In this document: positions 7,714 to 14,469 of the stretch, one piece after another
Layout of the letters: every line of letters begins with the position of its first letter
Numbering within the stretch: the stretch's first letter is position 1
Virus record (IMG/VR): IMGVR_UViG_3300009104_000080
Coordinates: 1 to 30,634 of that record
Length of the DNA stretch: 30,634 bases
Direction: 5' to 3' (one strand)
Origin: a virus
Translations under genes and position numbers: made by a program
The notes under the pieces: generated by a model
Told to the model about the DNA's origin: nothing
Database searches by the model: none
What the model saw: the letters and a program-made list of their open reading frames with translations, nothing else

Positions 7714-8520
7714 ATGACTAATTCTTTGGTAGAAAAACCAGAACATTTAAAATTTTTTGAAGAACATCCAAAGGGAAAAGAACAAGAAGATACTAGAACC
7801 GATCCATTAGATGGCCATGCTAGAATAGAACAACTTTGGACAACGCCTTTCATGGAGGTAGATATAACTTTACCTGATGCAATGCGTTATGATTTGATTA
7901 ATGTTCTACATAAAAAAGAACAATCATTACAAGAAATTCGTGATGAAAATCCTCAGTTTTATTCTATTGTAGATTCAAAAGGATTTTACGCAACTACACA
8001 TTATAATTTATTTGCTAATCCACAAGAGTATCCAGAAAAGGATACTATATTAGAATTTGAAAAAATATCAACTAAATTAATTCGTTATTATATTCGTAAA
8101 GGTTGGGGTATACAACAAGCGGATGAATTAGAACTTGAAGGTAGATGCTTTGGAAATATCCAACAACCTGGTGCGAGAACATATCCTCATTACCATCAAG
8201 ATGTTAATGGTGTTTTAGTTCATTATTTATCTATGGGTGAAGGTAATCTAACAGATAATGTAATGAAAGATTCAGAAAAATCACCAAGACATCCTACTCA
8301 TAATGTTTTATTTCAAGATCCCCGACCAGCAATCGCATATCCATATTGGCAAAAAATTCATGCCGTAACACCAAGAGTAGGATTAACTCTTATTCATCCT
8401 AATTATCTTTGGCACGAAACAAATCCTTGGTTAGGACAAGGAGAAAGAAGTTGTATTGTAGTTAATTTTAGAATTGTATCTCACGGGTATAATGAGTTAA
8501 TTAAACCTTTTCGTTTTTGA
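7714..8520 (+). CDS. 2OG-Fe(II) oxygenase, 2OG-FeII_Oxy_5-like, copy 2
   Basis: A 268-residue paralogue of the gene at 4140. Matching elements are HARIEQLWTTPFMEVDITLP near 35-54, GRCFGNIQ, TYPHYHQDVNGVLVHYL with H159-x-H161, FQDPRPAIAYPYW at 200-212, and RVGLTLIHPNYLWHETNPW with H234 and R245. It lacks the N-terminal extension and internal insert of copy 1. The residue after HxH is Gln here but His in copy 1, so only the first two His are conserved. It is followed 15 nt later by the radical SAM gene, with TTTTAAGGAG between. Two diverged copies in one transcription unit suggest two substrates or two sites on related substrates. Confidence 0.75.
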   Translation: MTNSLVEKPEHLKFFEEHPKGKEQEDTRTDPLDGHARIEQLWTTPFMEVDITLPDAMRYDLINVLHKKEQSLQEIRDENPQFYSIVDSKGFYATTHYNLFANPQEYPEKDTILEFEKISTKLIRYYIRKGWGIQQADELELEGRCFGNIQQPGARTYPHYHQDVNGVLVHYLSMGEGNLTDNVMKDSEKSPRHPTHNVLFQDPRPAIAYPYWQKIHAVTPRVGLTLIHPNYLWHETNPWLGQGERSCIVVNFRIVSHGYNELIKPFRF

Positions 8521-8535
8521 TTTTAAGGAGAAAAC

Positions 8536-9909
8536 ATGGCGAAGTTTAAATTTTATTTAGAATCTCCAAAAGAAGATGGTAAAGAGATTGTATTAGATTA
8601 TGATAATGATACATCTGAATTACGTTTTGATAATGGAGATATTGTAGTACCTCAATCTGAATATCGAGATTGGAAACCTTTTTACAAAATGGATGAAGGT
8701 AAAAGACAACTTAAAACAATTAAAATACAGTTAGGTTTGAAATGTAACTATTCTTGTGAATATTGTTCTCAAAGATTTGTTCCTAGAAATCCAGATGATA
8801 CTTATGCTCATCAAGACGAATCTGAAAAAACCGCAAATGAAATTGAAGAATTTGTTAATAAATTTGAAGGTATAGAAATAGATGAAGAACCCCATTTTGA
8901 GATGTGGGGTGGAGAACCTTTTTTATATTTTCCAAAAATGAAATTAGTAACTTTGTATTTAAGTGAAAAATTTCCTAAAGCTACTTTTAGTGTTATAACT
9001 AATGGTTCTTTACTTAATCAGGAAATTATAGATTTTCTTGAACAATATGATTTTTCTGTTTCTATTTCTCACGACGGTCCTGGTCAAAAAACTAGAGGTC
9101 CCGATCCTTTAGATGATCCAGAACAAAAGAAATGGTTATTTAAATTAAGAAATATTTTAATGCCAAAAGGTAAATTTTCTGTTAATGCAATGATTCATAA
9201 AGATAATGATAGTCGTGCAGAAGTTAATCGTTGGATTAAAAATCAGTTTGGTATGGTTCCAATAGGAGAAGGTGGTGTAATTGATGCATATGATGAAGGT
9301 GGTGTATCAATGTCTTGGAAAACAGAAGATGAACATATTGGATATAGAAGAAAAGCATTTAAAGAAGTAATGAATAAAAAGATTGAACAATTTACTATGT
9401 TAGAAGGAAAAATTCAAAATTTTATTGATTCATTAAAAGAACAAAGACCTTCTTCATCTTTACTACAAAAATGTGGTATGGATATGCCAAGTACAATTTC
9501 AACAGACTTAAATGGAAAAATAACAACTTGTCAAAATGTAACTACATCTTCTAATAATCCAGCGGGTATATCACATGAGATTGGTACACTTGAAAATTTA
9601 GAAGAAGTTAATATTAAAACAGGAACTCATTGGTCAGATCGTGTAGAATGTCCTAAATGTCCTGTATTACATTTATGTCAAGGAAGTTGTTTATTTTTAA
9701 GTCCTGATTCAAAAGAATGGGAACTTTCTTGTGAAAATTCATATAGTGATAATGTTGTTTGGTTAGCAGCATCATTGTATGAACTTACAGGAAAAATTTT
9801 ATATAAGATTGAAGGTCCTCAACCAGAACATAGAAAAGATATTTTTGGATTTCAAAAAGACGAATATATTAAAAAAGCAGAAGAAAGGGAAGCTGTAACG
9901 ACAAATTAA
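8536..9909 (+). CDS. Radical SAM/SPASM maturase
   Basis: A 457-residue enzyme. The radical SAM cluster motif is C70-x3-C74-x2-C77 in LGLKCNYSCEYCSQR, with GGEP at 125-128 for SAM binding. The C-terminal SPASM domain is complete: C313-x13-G-x4-C332, then C372-x2-C375-x5-C381-x3-C385, then C399, the seven ligands expected for two auxiliary 4Fe-4S clusters. SPASM enzymes include anaerobic sulphatase maturases and sactipeptide, mycofactocin and quinohemoprotein maturases, which modify Cys, Ser or other residues of proteins and peptides. The N-terminal 60 residues precede the TIM barrel and may bind substrate. It lies in the late block with the Cys-tailed fibres, the obvious candidate substrates. 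Class is certain by motif; substrate is inference. Confidence 0.92.
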   Translation: MAKFKFYLESPKEDGKEIVLDYDNDTSELRFDNGDIVVPQSEYRDWKPFYKMDEGKRQLKTIKIQLGLKCNYSCEYCSQRFVPRNPDDTYAHQDESEKTANEIEEFVNKFEGIEIDEEPHFEMWGGEPFLYFPKMKLVTLYLSEKFPKATFSVITNGSLLNQEIIDFLEQYDFSVSISHDGPGQKTRGPDPLDDPEQKKWLFKLRNILMPKGKFSVNAMIHKDNDSRAEVNRWIKNQFGMVPIGEGGVIDAYDEGGVSMSWKTEDEHIGYRRKAFKEVMNKKIEQFTMLEGKIQNFIDSLKEQRPSSSLLQKCGMDMPSTISTDLNGKITTCQNVTTSSNNPAGISHEIGTLENLEEVNIKTGTHWSDRVECPKCPVLHLCQGSCLFLSPDSKEWELSCENSYSDNVVWLAASLYELTGKILYKIEGPQPEHRKDIFGFQKDEYIKKAEEREAVTTN

Positions 9910-9912
9910 ATT

Positions 9913-10221
9913 ATGCGTGAATTTTCTTCTATACCATTTTATCGTTTTATGATTAAAGGTGGGAAATTTGATCGAGTTGAATATTTTTATAAACATATTG
10001 TAGCTCGGAAAATGAACTCTCCTGGACAGTATGAATTGTCTTTTGAATTTGAGATTCTTGGAGGTAATTATAAAGATCGTGGGTATGATTCAGACCAAGA
10101 ACATTTAAATACTAAAGTTAATGAAACCAACGAGGAATTATTTATTGAAGAAATAAAAGAAATACTTAATCATTTAGTTTCGATAAAAGACGCACGACTT
10201 CTTATACAATGGATAGAATGA
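9913..10221 (+). CDS. Unknown small protein after the radical SAM gene
   Basis: A 102-residue protein starting 3 nt after the radical SAM stop codon, with no clear Shine-Dalgarno sequence, so translation probably depends on coupling to that gene. It is mixed alpha/beta: aromatic N-terminus (FSSIPFYRFMIKGGKFDRVEYFY), a central strand pair (YELSFEFEILGGNY), and a helical acidic C-terminus (EELFIEEIKEILNHL...LLIQWIE). No Cys, signal peptide or membrane segment is seen. The tight pairing suggests an accessory or substrate-binding partner of the radical SAM enzyme, as in peptide maturation systems, but I do not recognise the family. Confidence 0.55.
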   Translation: MREFSSIPFYRFMIKGGKFDRVEYFYKHIVARKMNSPGQYELSFEFEILGGNYKDRGYDSDQEHLNTKVNETNEELFIEEIKEILNHLVSIKDARLLIQWIE

Positions 10222-10233
10222 GTGCATTTTTTT

Positions 10234-10241
10234 TATAAATA
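10234..10241 (+). promoter_or_regulatory. T4-type late promoter TATAAATA
   Basis: Exact late consensus just after a T-run, in the only gap (about 47 nt) between the radical SAM block and the next virion genes, 27 nt before the ATG at 10269. It probably starts the 10269-12870 fibre/virion unit and may read on into the neck genes. Confidence 0.75.
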
Positions 10242-10268
10242 CAAGAAAACCGCTTTATAGGATTAAAA

Positions 10269-10613
10269 ATGGCAGCAATTTTAGATCAAACAATAGATCA
10301 AGGTACATCATACAGTAATACTATTACCGTATTTCAGTCTGATGGAACAACGGCATTAGATTTAAATGGCTATACTGTTGCTTCACAAATTAGAAAGAAT
10401 TTTACTTCTTCTTCATTTCATACAATTACTTGTACAATAGTTTCACCCACTACTACAGGTAAAATTAATTTAACTTTAACTCCAGCACAAACTGAAGCTA
10501 TCAAATTTGGATATTATTATTATGATGTAGAAATTACATCAGGCTCAGGAACAGTTACAAGAGTTATTGAAGGAAAAATGCACATTAAACCAGGTGTAAC
10601 AAGAGCATCTTAG
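10269..10613 (+). CDS. Virion protein, Ig-like beta-sandwich
   Basis: A 114-residue all-beta protein. The pattern DQGTSYSNTITVFQSDGTTALDLNGYTVASQIRK, then TGKINLTLTPAQTEAIKFGYYYYDVEI and a final VIEGKMHIKPGVTR, is a recurring phage and prophage virion fold, similar in layout to baseplate/BppU-type N-terminal domains. It ends with VTR as those do. The ATG follows AGGATTAAAA. It is first after a late promoter and is followed by two more virion-like genes. Structural role likely; precise location on the particle unknown. Confidence 0.6.
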   Translation: MAAILDQTIDQGTSYSNTITVFQSDGTTALDLNGYTVASQIRKNFTSSSFHTITCTIVSPTTTGKINLTLTPAQTEAIKFGYYYYDVEITSGSGTVTRVIEGKMHIKPGVTRAS

Positions 10614-10626
10614 AGAGGAAATACTA

Positions 10627-10842
10627 ATGAGTAATTTAGTAGTTAAAACTTTATTTACAAGTGATCCATCTGATGTTATTAAGGTAACAACATCTTTGGG
10701 TACAGCAAATGTTAATGATTTAGCTGATGTTGATACTTCTGAAACAATACCAAACGATGCATTATTAATTTGGGATACAAATACTGCGAAGTATAAACCT
10801 ATTTCGTATAAAACTTTAGTAATAGATGGACAGACATTTTAA
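10627..10842 (+). CDS. Small virion-associated protein
   Basis: A 71-residue protein with an acidic centre (NVNDLADVDTSETIPNDALLIWDTNTAKYKPIS) and the ending LVIDGQTF. NDALLIWDTNTAKYKP is a motif seen in phage fibre and structural proteins, where such segments link shaft domains. The closing VIDG-x-TF also ends the large fibre encoded next, suggesting a shared C-terminal element. AGAGGAAATACTA precedes the ATG, 13 nt after the previous stop. Probably a minor fibre or connector. Confidence 0.55.
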   Translation: MSNLVVKTLFTSDPSDVIKVTTSLGTANVNDLADVDTSETIPNDALLIWDTNTAKYKPISYKTLVIDGQTF

Positions 10843-10861
10843 ATATTAAGGGGATAAGAAC

Positions 10862-12451
10862 ATGCCGAATGTCATACAAATTAAAAGAACAACTACATCT
10901 AATATCCCTACTTCCAATTCTGGTGGAGATATTACTGCTGGTGAATTAGCATATTCTTACTCTGCTGCTGACGGAAGTGGAAATGAATCGGGTGTAGGTA
11001 AATTATTTATAGGTCATGCAGATGGATTAGCTGGAGCAAATGCTGCCGCAATTATTGGTGGATCATTTTTTACAAATATGTTAGATCATACTGCCGGAAC
11101 AGCAACGGCTAATTCAGCAGTTTTACTTGATGGTAATTTACATACCGATCATGTTAAAACAACTAATTTACATATTGGTAATTCTGGGAGCGCAACACAA
11201 GTAACTGCAACGGGTGCAGAATTAAATATATTAGGTGGTGCTACTTTATCTACATCTGAATTGAATACACTTACTGGTATTACTGCTTCAACGACAGAGT
11301 TAAATAAGATAGATGGATATACAGGAACTACTGCACAATTAAATACTGTTGATGTAACTCCCGGAACATTAACTGCAAGTAAAGCAGTTGTTGTTGATTC
11401 AGATCAACATATAGATAATTTAAAAACTGGTACTTTACATTTGGGGGCAGCAGGAAGTACTACTGCTGTAACTGCATCAGCAACCGAGTTGAATTTGTTA
11501 GATGGTATAACAGAAATTGATACAGATATTACAAGTGTTGCTGCAACTCATACTACGTTAGCATCAGCAAAAGCAATTAAAGCATATGTTGATTCTAACC
11601 GTGCAGGATTAGAAGTTAAAGATTCGTGTCGAGTAGCAACAACTGCTCATCTAACTGCTACATATAATAATGGTGCATCTGGTGTTGGAGCAACTTTAAC
11701 TAATTCTGGTTCACAAGCAGCAATTGCAATTGATGGTGTAACACTAAATGCAAATGAAAGAGTTTTAGTTAAAGATCAAACATCTGCGGCACATAATGGT
11801 ATCTATAAAGTTACTGATGTTGGAAATGGATCTACTAATTGGATATTAACTAGAACAACTGATGCTGATACAACCGCTGAATTAAATTCAGGTGTATTTA
11901 CTTTCGTAGAAGAAGGTACTAGTAATGCAAATCACGGGTTTACTATGACCCAAGATACTACTATTAATTTTGGAACAACAACTGTTACATGGACTCAATT
12001 TTCAGGAACAGGAATGATAACGGATGGTAACGGGTTATCAAAATCTGGAAATACCATGGCGGTTAATACTGGTACGGGTATTACAATTACATCTGATAAT
12101 GTAGTTATTGATACAGCATGGGCGGGACAAGCTGCTATTACAACTGTTGGAACTATTGGAACAGGTACATGGGCAGGAACTGCTGTTGCTTCAGGATATG
12201 GTGGAACTGGCATTGATACTTCAAGTTCAACTGGTATTCCAATAGTTACAAGTGGTACTTGGTCAATCTCTGCTTCATTAGGAACTGCTTCTGGTGGAAC
12301 AGGTGCAACAACATTTACTTCTAATGGTATATTATATGGTAATGGTGCTGGAGCAATACAAGTTACTGCTGCTGGTACTAATGGTTATTTTTTATATTCT
12401 AATGCTGGAACACCAGCATGGACAAATGTAATAGATGGAGGAACATTTTAA
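10862..12451 (+). CDS. Large tail fibre with Mtd-like N-terminus and repeats
   Basis: A 529-residue fibre. The N-terminus (VIQIKRTTTSNIPTS...GELAYSY...GKLFIG) matches the small beta domain at the front of the major tropism determinant (Mtd) and many fibres. Residues about 115-210 carry repeated TELN-type units (ATGAELNILGG, TSELNTLTGI, TTELNKIDG, ATELNLLDGI). Then comes the widely spread segment LEVKDSCRVAT...VLVKDQTSAAHNGIYKVTDVG. The C-terminus has GGTG units (GYGGTGID, ASGGTGATT, GILYGNGAGAIQVT) and ends VIDGGTF. It is preceded by AAGGGGATAAGAAC. A trimeric host-recognition or side-tail fibre is likely. No diversity-generating reverse transcriptase is present in the window. Confidence 0.8.
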   Translation: MPNVIQIKRTTTSNIPTSNSGGDITAGELAYSYSAADGSGNESGVGKLFIGHADGLAGANAAAIIGGSFFTNMLDHTAGTATANSAVLLDGNLHTDHVKTTNLHIGNSGSATQVTATGAELNILGGATLSTSELNTLTGITASTTELNKIDGYTGTTAQLNTVDVTPGTLTASKAVVVDSDQHIDNLKTGTLHLGAAGSTTAVTASATELNLLDGITEIDTDITSVAATHTTLASAKAIKAYVDSNRAGLEVKDSCRVATTAHLTATYNNGASGVGATLTNSGSQAAIAIDGVTLNANERVLVKDQTSAAHNGIYKVTDVGNGSTNWILTRTTDADTTAELNSGVFTFVEEGTSNANHGFTMTQDTTINFGTTTVTWTQFSGTGMITDGNGLSKSGNTMAVNTGTGITITSDNVVIDTAWAGQAAITTVGTIGTGTWAGTAVASGYGGTGIDTSSSTGIPIVTSGTWSISASLGTASGGTGATTFTSNGILYGNGAGAIQVTAAGTNGYFLYSNAGTPAWTNVIDGGTF

Positions 12452-12473
12452 TAATTAACAAGATGGAGGATTT

Positions 12474-12683
12474 ATGTCTGAAAATGGTACTGATGAATTG
12501 AATGAGAAGTTGCGTTACGCACAGAATTTAATTACTATTTTACAAACTATGTTAAATGAAAGAACAGCTCAGGCAATTCAGCTCGAAGCAAGAATTAAAT
12601 GTTTAACAGAAGATTTAGAAAAATCTAAACCAAAAACTGGGGAATCAGTAGATGCCGATAGTAATAAAGCCGAAAAAAAGTGA
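12474..12683 (+). CDS. Small coiled-coil protein
   Basis: A 69-residue highly charged protein. Residues 8-52 form one amphipathic helix with heptad-like hydrophobics (LNEKLRYAQNLITILQTMLNE...LEARIKCLTEDLEK), followed by a disordered polar tail. GATGGAGGATTT gives a good ribosome site. Its end overlaps the start of the next gene by 32 nt in another frame. Small coiled-coil proteins beside fibre genes often act as assembly chaperones or trimerisation partners; here that is inference from position only. Confidence 0.6.
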   Translation: MSENGTDELNEKLRYAQNLITILQTMLNERTAQAIQLEARIKCLTEDLEKSKPKTGESVDADSNKAEKK

Positions 12684-12870
12684 AACAGCTTCGTCAATCC
12701 CATCAACAAGTGATTTAGATACTGGTGAGATTGCAATGAATACGGCAGATCAAAAAATCTATACTAAAGATTCAAATGGCGCAATTATTGTAGTTGGGTC
12801 TGGTGTTGGTGGTGCAACTACCGCATATGTTGACGCTAAAGCAATTACAATGGCAATCGCATTAGGATAA
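12652..12870 (+). CDS. Mini virion protein, Mtd N-terminal-like domain
   Basis: A 72-residue protein. MPIVIKPKKSETASSIPSTSDLDTGEIAMNTADQKIYTKDSNG follows the same pattern as the N-terminus of the 529-residue fibre (V-I-x-I/K, PTS, GE-I/L-A, K-L/I-F/Y). It consists of little more than that domain plus a short helix ending AITMAIALG. It starts within the previous gene (32-nt overlap) after a GGGG about 9 nt upstream; the next gene starts 5 nt after its stop. It may be a free attachment module or a cap that occupies fibre sites. The long overlap leaves the exact start slightly uncertain. Confidence 0.55.
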   Translation: MPIVIKPKKSETASSIPSTSDLDTGEIAMNTADQKIYTKDSNGAIIVVGSGVGGATTAYVDAKAITMAIALG

Positions 12871-12874
12871 AACT

Positions 12875-13618
12875 ATGGCAATTACATCAAGAACACAGTT
12901 ACAAGATTATTGTTTAAGAAGATTGGGTTGGCCTGTTATTGAGATTAATGTTGATGACGATCAAATATCAGATAGACTAGATGACGCTTTAGAATATTTT
13001 GGAGAGTATCATTTTGATGGTGTTGAAAAAGTTTTTTTAAAGCATACATTAACACAAACCGATATTGATAATGAGTATATTCCAATGAATGATCCTATTA
13101 TAGGTGTTAATAGAGTTTTACCAATTCCTAATTTCAATGCTTTTCAAACTGGGTTTTTTAATGAAGAATTTCAATTACGTTTAAATGATTTAAATACATT
13201 TACAGGAACATCATTAATTAATTGGAGAATGTCATTATCAAATTTTTCAATGGTTGATTATTTATTTACTGTAAATGCAACTGTATTATTTAATAGAAAA
13301 CAAAACAAATTATATCTTGAAACAGATTGGGCAGAAAAATTTAAAGTAGATGATAAACTTATTATAGAAGCTTATCGAATATTAGATCCCACAACATATA
13401 CCGAAATATACAATGATATGTTTTTAAAAAGATATGCTACTGCTTTAATTAAAAGGCAATGGGGAGAGAACTTAAAGAAATTTGAAGGAGTGCAATTACC
13501 AGGTGGAATTACACTCAATGGTAAAACAATCTATGATGAAGCGGTAGAAGAAATTACCAAAATTGAAGAAGAAATGAATTTAAAATATGAACTTCCACCT
13601 GATGGATTTATAGCCTAA
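12875..13618 (+). CDS. 13: Neck protein gp13
   Basis: A 247-residue protein matching the T4-superfamily neck protein gp13 of marine phages: N-terminal SRTQLQDYCLRRLGWPVIEINVDDDQISDRLDDALEYFGEYHFDGVEK is diagnostic, and the C-terminal YNDMFLKRYATALIKRQWGENLKKFEGVQLPGG follows. gp13 with gp14 forms the collar that joins a filled head to the tail. T4 gp13 is about 309 residues, so this is a shortened form as in cyanophages. It is followed by gp14 with a TAATG stop/start overlap, giving the T4 order 13-14-15. Confidence 0.88.
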   Translation: MAITSRTQLQDYCLRRLGWPVIEINVDDDQISDRLDDALEYFGEYHFDGVEKVFLKHTLTQTDIDNEYIPMNDPIIGVNRVLPIPNFNAFQTGFFNEEFQLRLNDLNTFTGTSLINWRMSLSNFSMVDYLFTVNATVLFNRKQNKLYLETDWAEKFKVDDKLIIEAYRILDPTTYTEIYNDMFLKRYATALIKRQWGENLKKFEGVQLPGGITLNGKTIYDEAVEEITKIEEEMNLKYELPPDGFIA

Positions 13619-14469
13619 TGTCATCTAATATTTATTTCCAAAATTCCATGATGGATCAAAACCTCATGGATGATATAAACCGTGAAGTAATACAACAAGC
13701 TGGGTTTGACGGTTATTATATTCCACGAACTATTGTTAAAGAAGATTTTCTTTATGGTGAAGATGTACTATCAAAATTTACAAATGTATATCAAGTGGAA
13801 ATGTTTGTTAAATCTATTGAAGGTTTCGGGGGCGAAGGAGATTTAGTAAGTAAATTTGGATTGGATGTAAAAGATGAATTAATCATTACAGTTCACAAAA
13901 AACATTTTCAAATTGCAACTGAAATGGATAAACCCTTAGAAGGGGATTTAATTTATTTTCCACAGAATAAGGGAGTTTTTGAAATTAAGTTTGTTGAACA
14001 TGAACAACCTTTCTATGTAGTAGGAAAAAATTATACTTACGATTTAACTTGTGAGTTGTTCCAATATAGTGAAGAACAAATGGATACAGGTGTAGAAGAA
14101 GTTGATGATATTGAAAGAGAACAATCTTATGCTGTTGATTTAATTGTTTCAGCAGGTGGAACTGGTTCATTCATAGTTGATGAAGAAGTATATCAAGGTG
14201 CTAATCTTGCTACTGCAACAGCTAAAGGTATAGTTGTTAGTTGGACACCATCAGCGGGAAATCCAACTATACGAGTTAATGATCTTGTTGGTACTTTTAT
14301 AGCAGGAACAAATATTACAGGTGAATCAAGTGGTGCTGTTTGGTCATTGGCATCGTCAGATACATTAGCAATGCCTACAACTCCGTTTGCTGATAATACA
14401 GAGTTTGAAACAGATGCAGATTCAATATTAGATTTTTCAGAATCCAATCCATTTGGTGAGGTTACTTAA
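13618..14469 (+). CDS. 14: Neck protein gp14
   Basis: A 283-residue homologue of neck protein gp14. The N-terminal INREVIQQAGFDGYYIPRTIVKEDFLYGEDVLSKF and later KHFQIATEMDKPLEGDLIYFPQNKGVFEIKFVEHEQPFYVVGKNYTYDLTCELFQYSEE are characteristic of the T4-like family. A Gly/Thr/Ala-rich beta stretch at residues about 180-260 (SAGGTGSFIVDEEVYQGANLATATAKG...) is less conserved and resembles other virion decoration repeats. It works with gp13 in the collar. It starts at the overlapping TAATG of gp13 and ends in the same way into gp15. Confidence 0.88.
   Translation: MSSNIYFQNSMMDQNLMDDINREVIQQAGFDGYYIPRTIVKEDFLYGEDVLSKFTNVYQVEMFVKSIEGFGGEGDLVSKFGLDVKDELIITVHKKHFQIATEMDKPLEGDLIYFPQNKGVFEIKFVEHEQPFYVVGKNYTYDLTCELFQYSEEQMDTGVEEVDDIEREQSYAVDLIVSAGGTGSFIVDEEVYQGANLATATAKGIVVSWTPSAGNPTIRVNDLVGTFIAGTNITGESSGAVWSLASSDTLAMPTTPFADNTEFETDADSILDFSESNPFGEVT

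Noticed and set aside
11200-11520. Repeats in the large fibre as a CRISPR-like array
   Set aside because: They are in-frame, diverged TELN-type protein repeats with no constant spacer length.
10862-12451. Diversity-generating retroelement because of the Mtd-like N-terminus
   Set aside because: No reverse transcriptase, template repeat or C-type lectin variable region is present; only the N-terminal attachment domain is similar.
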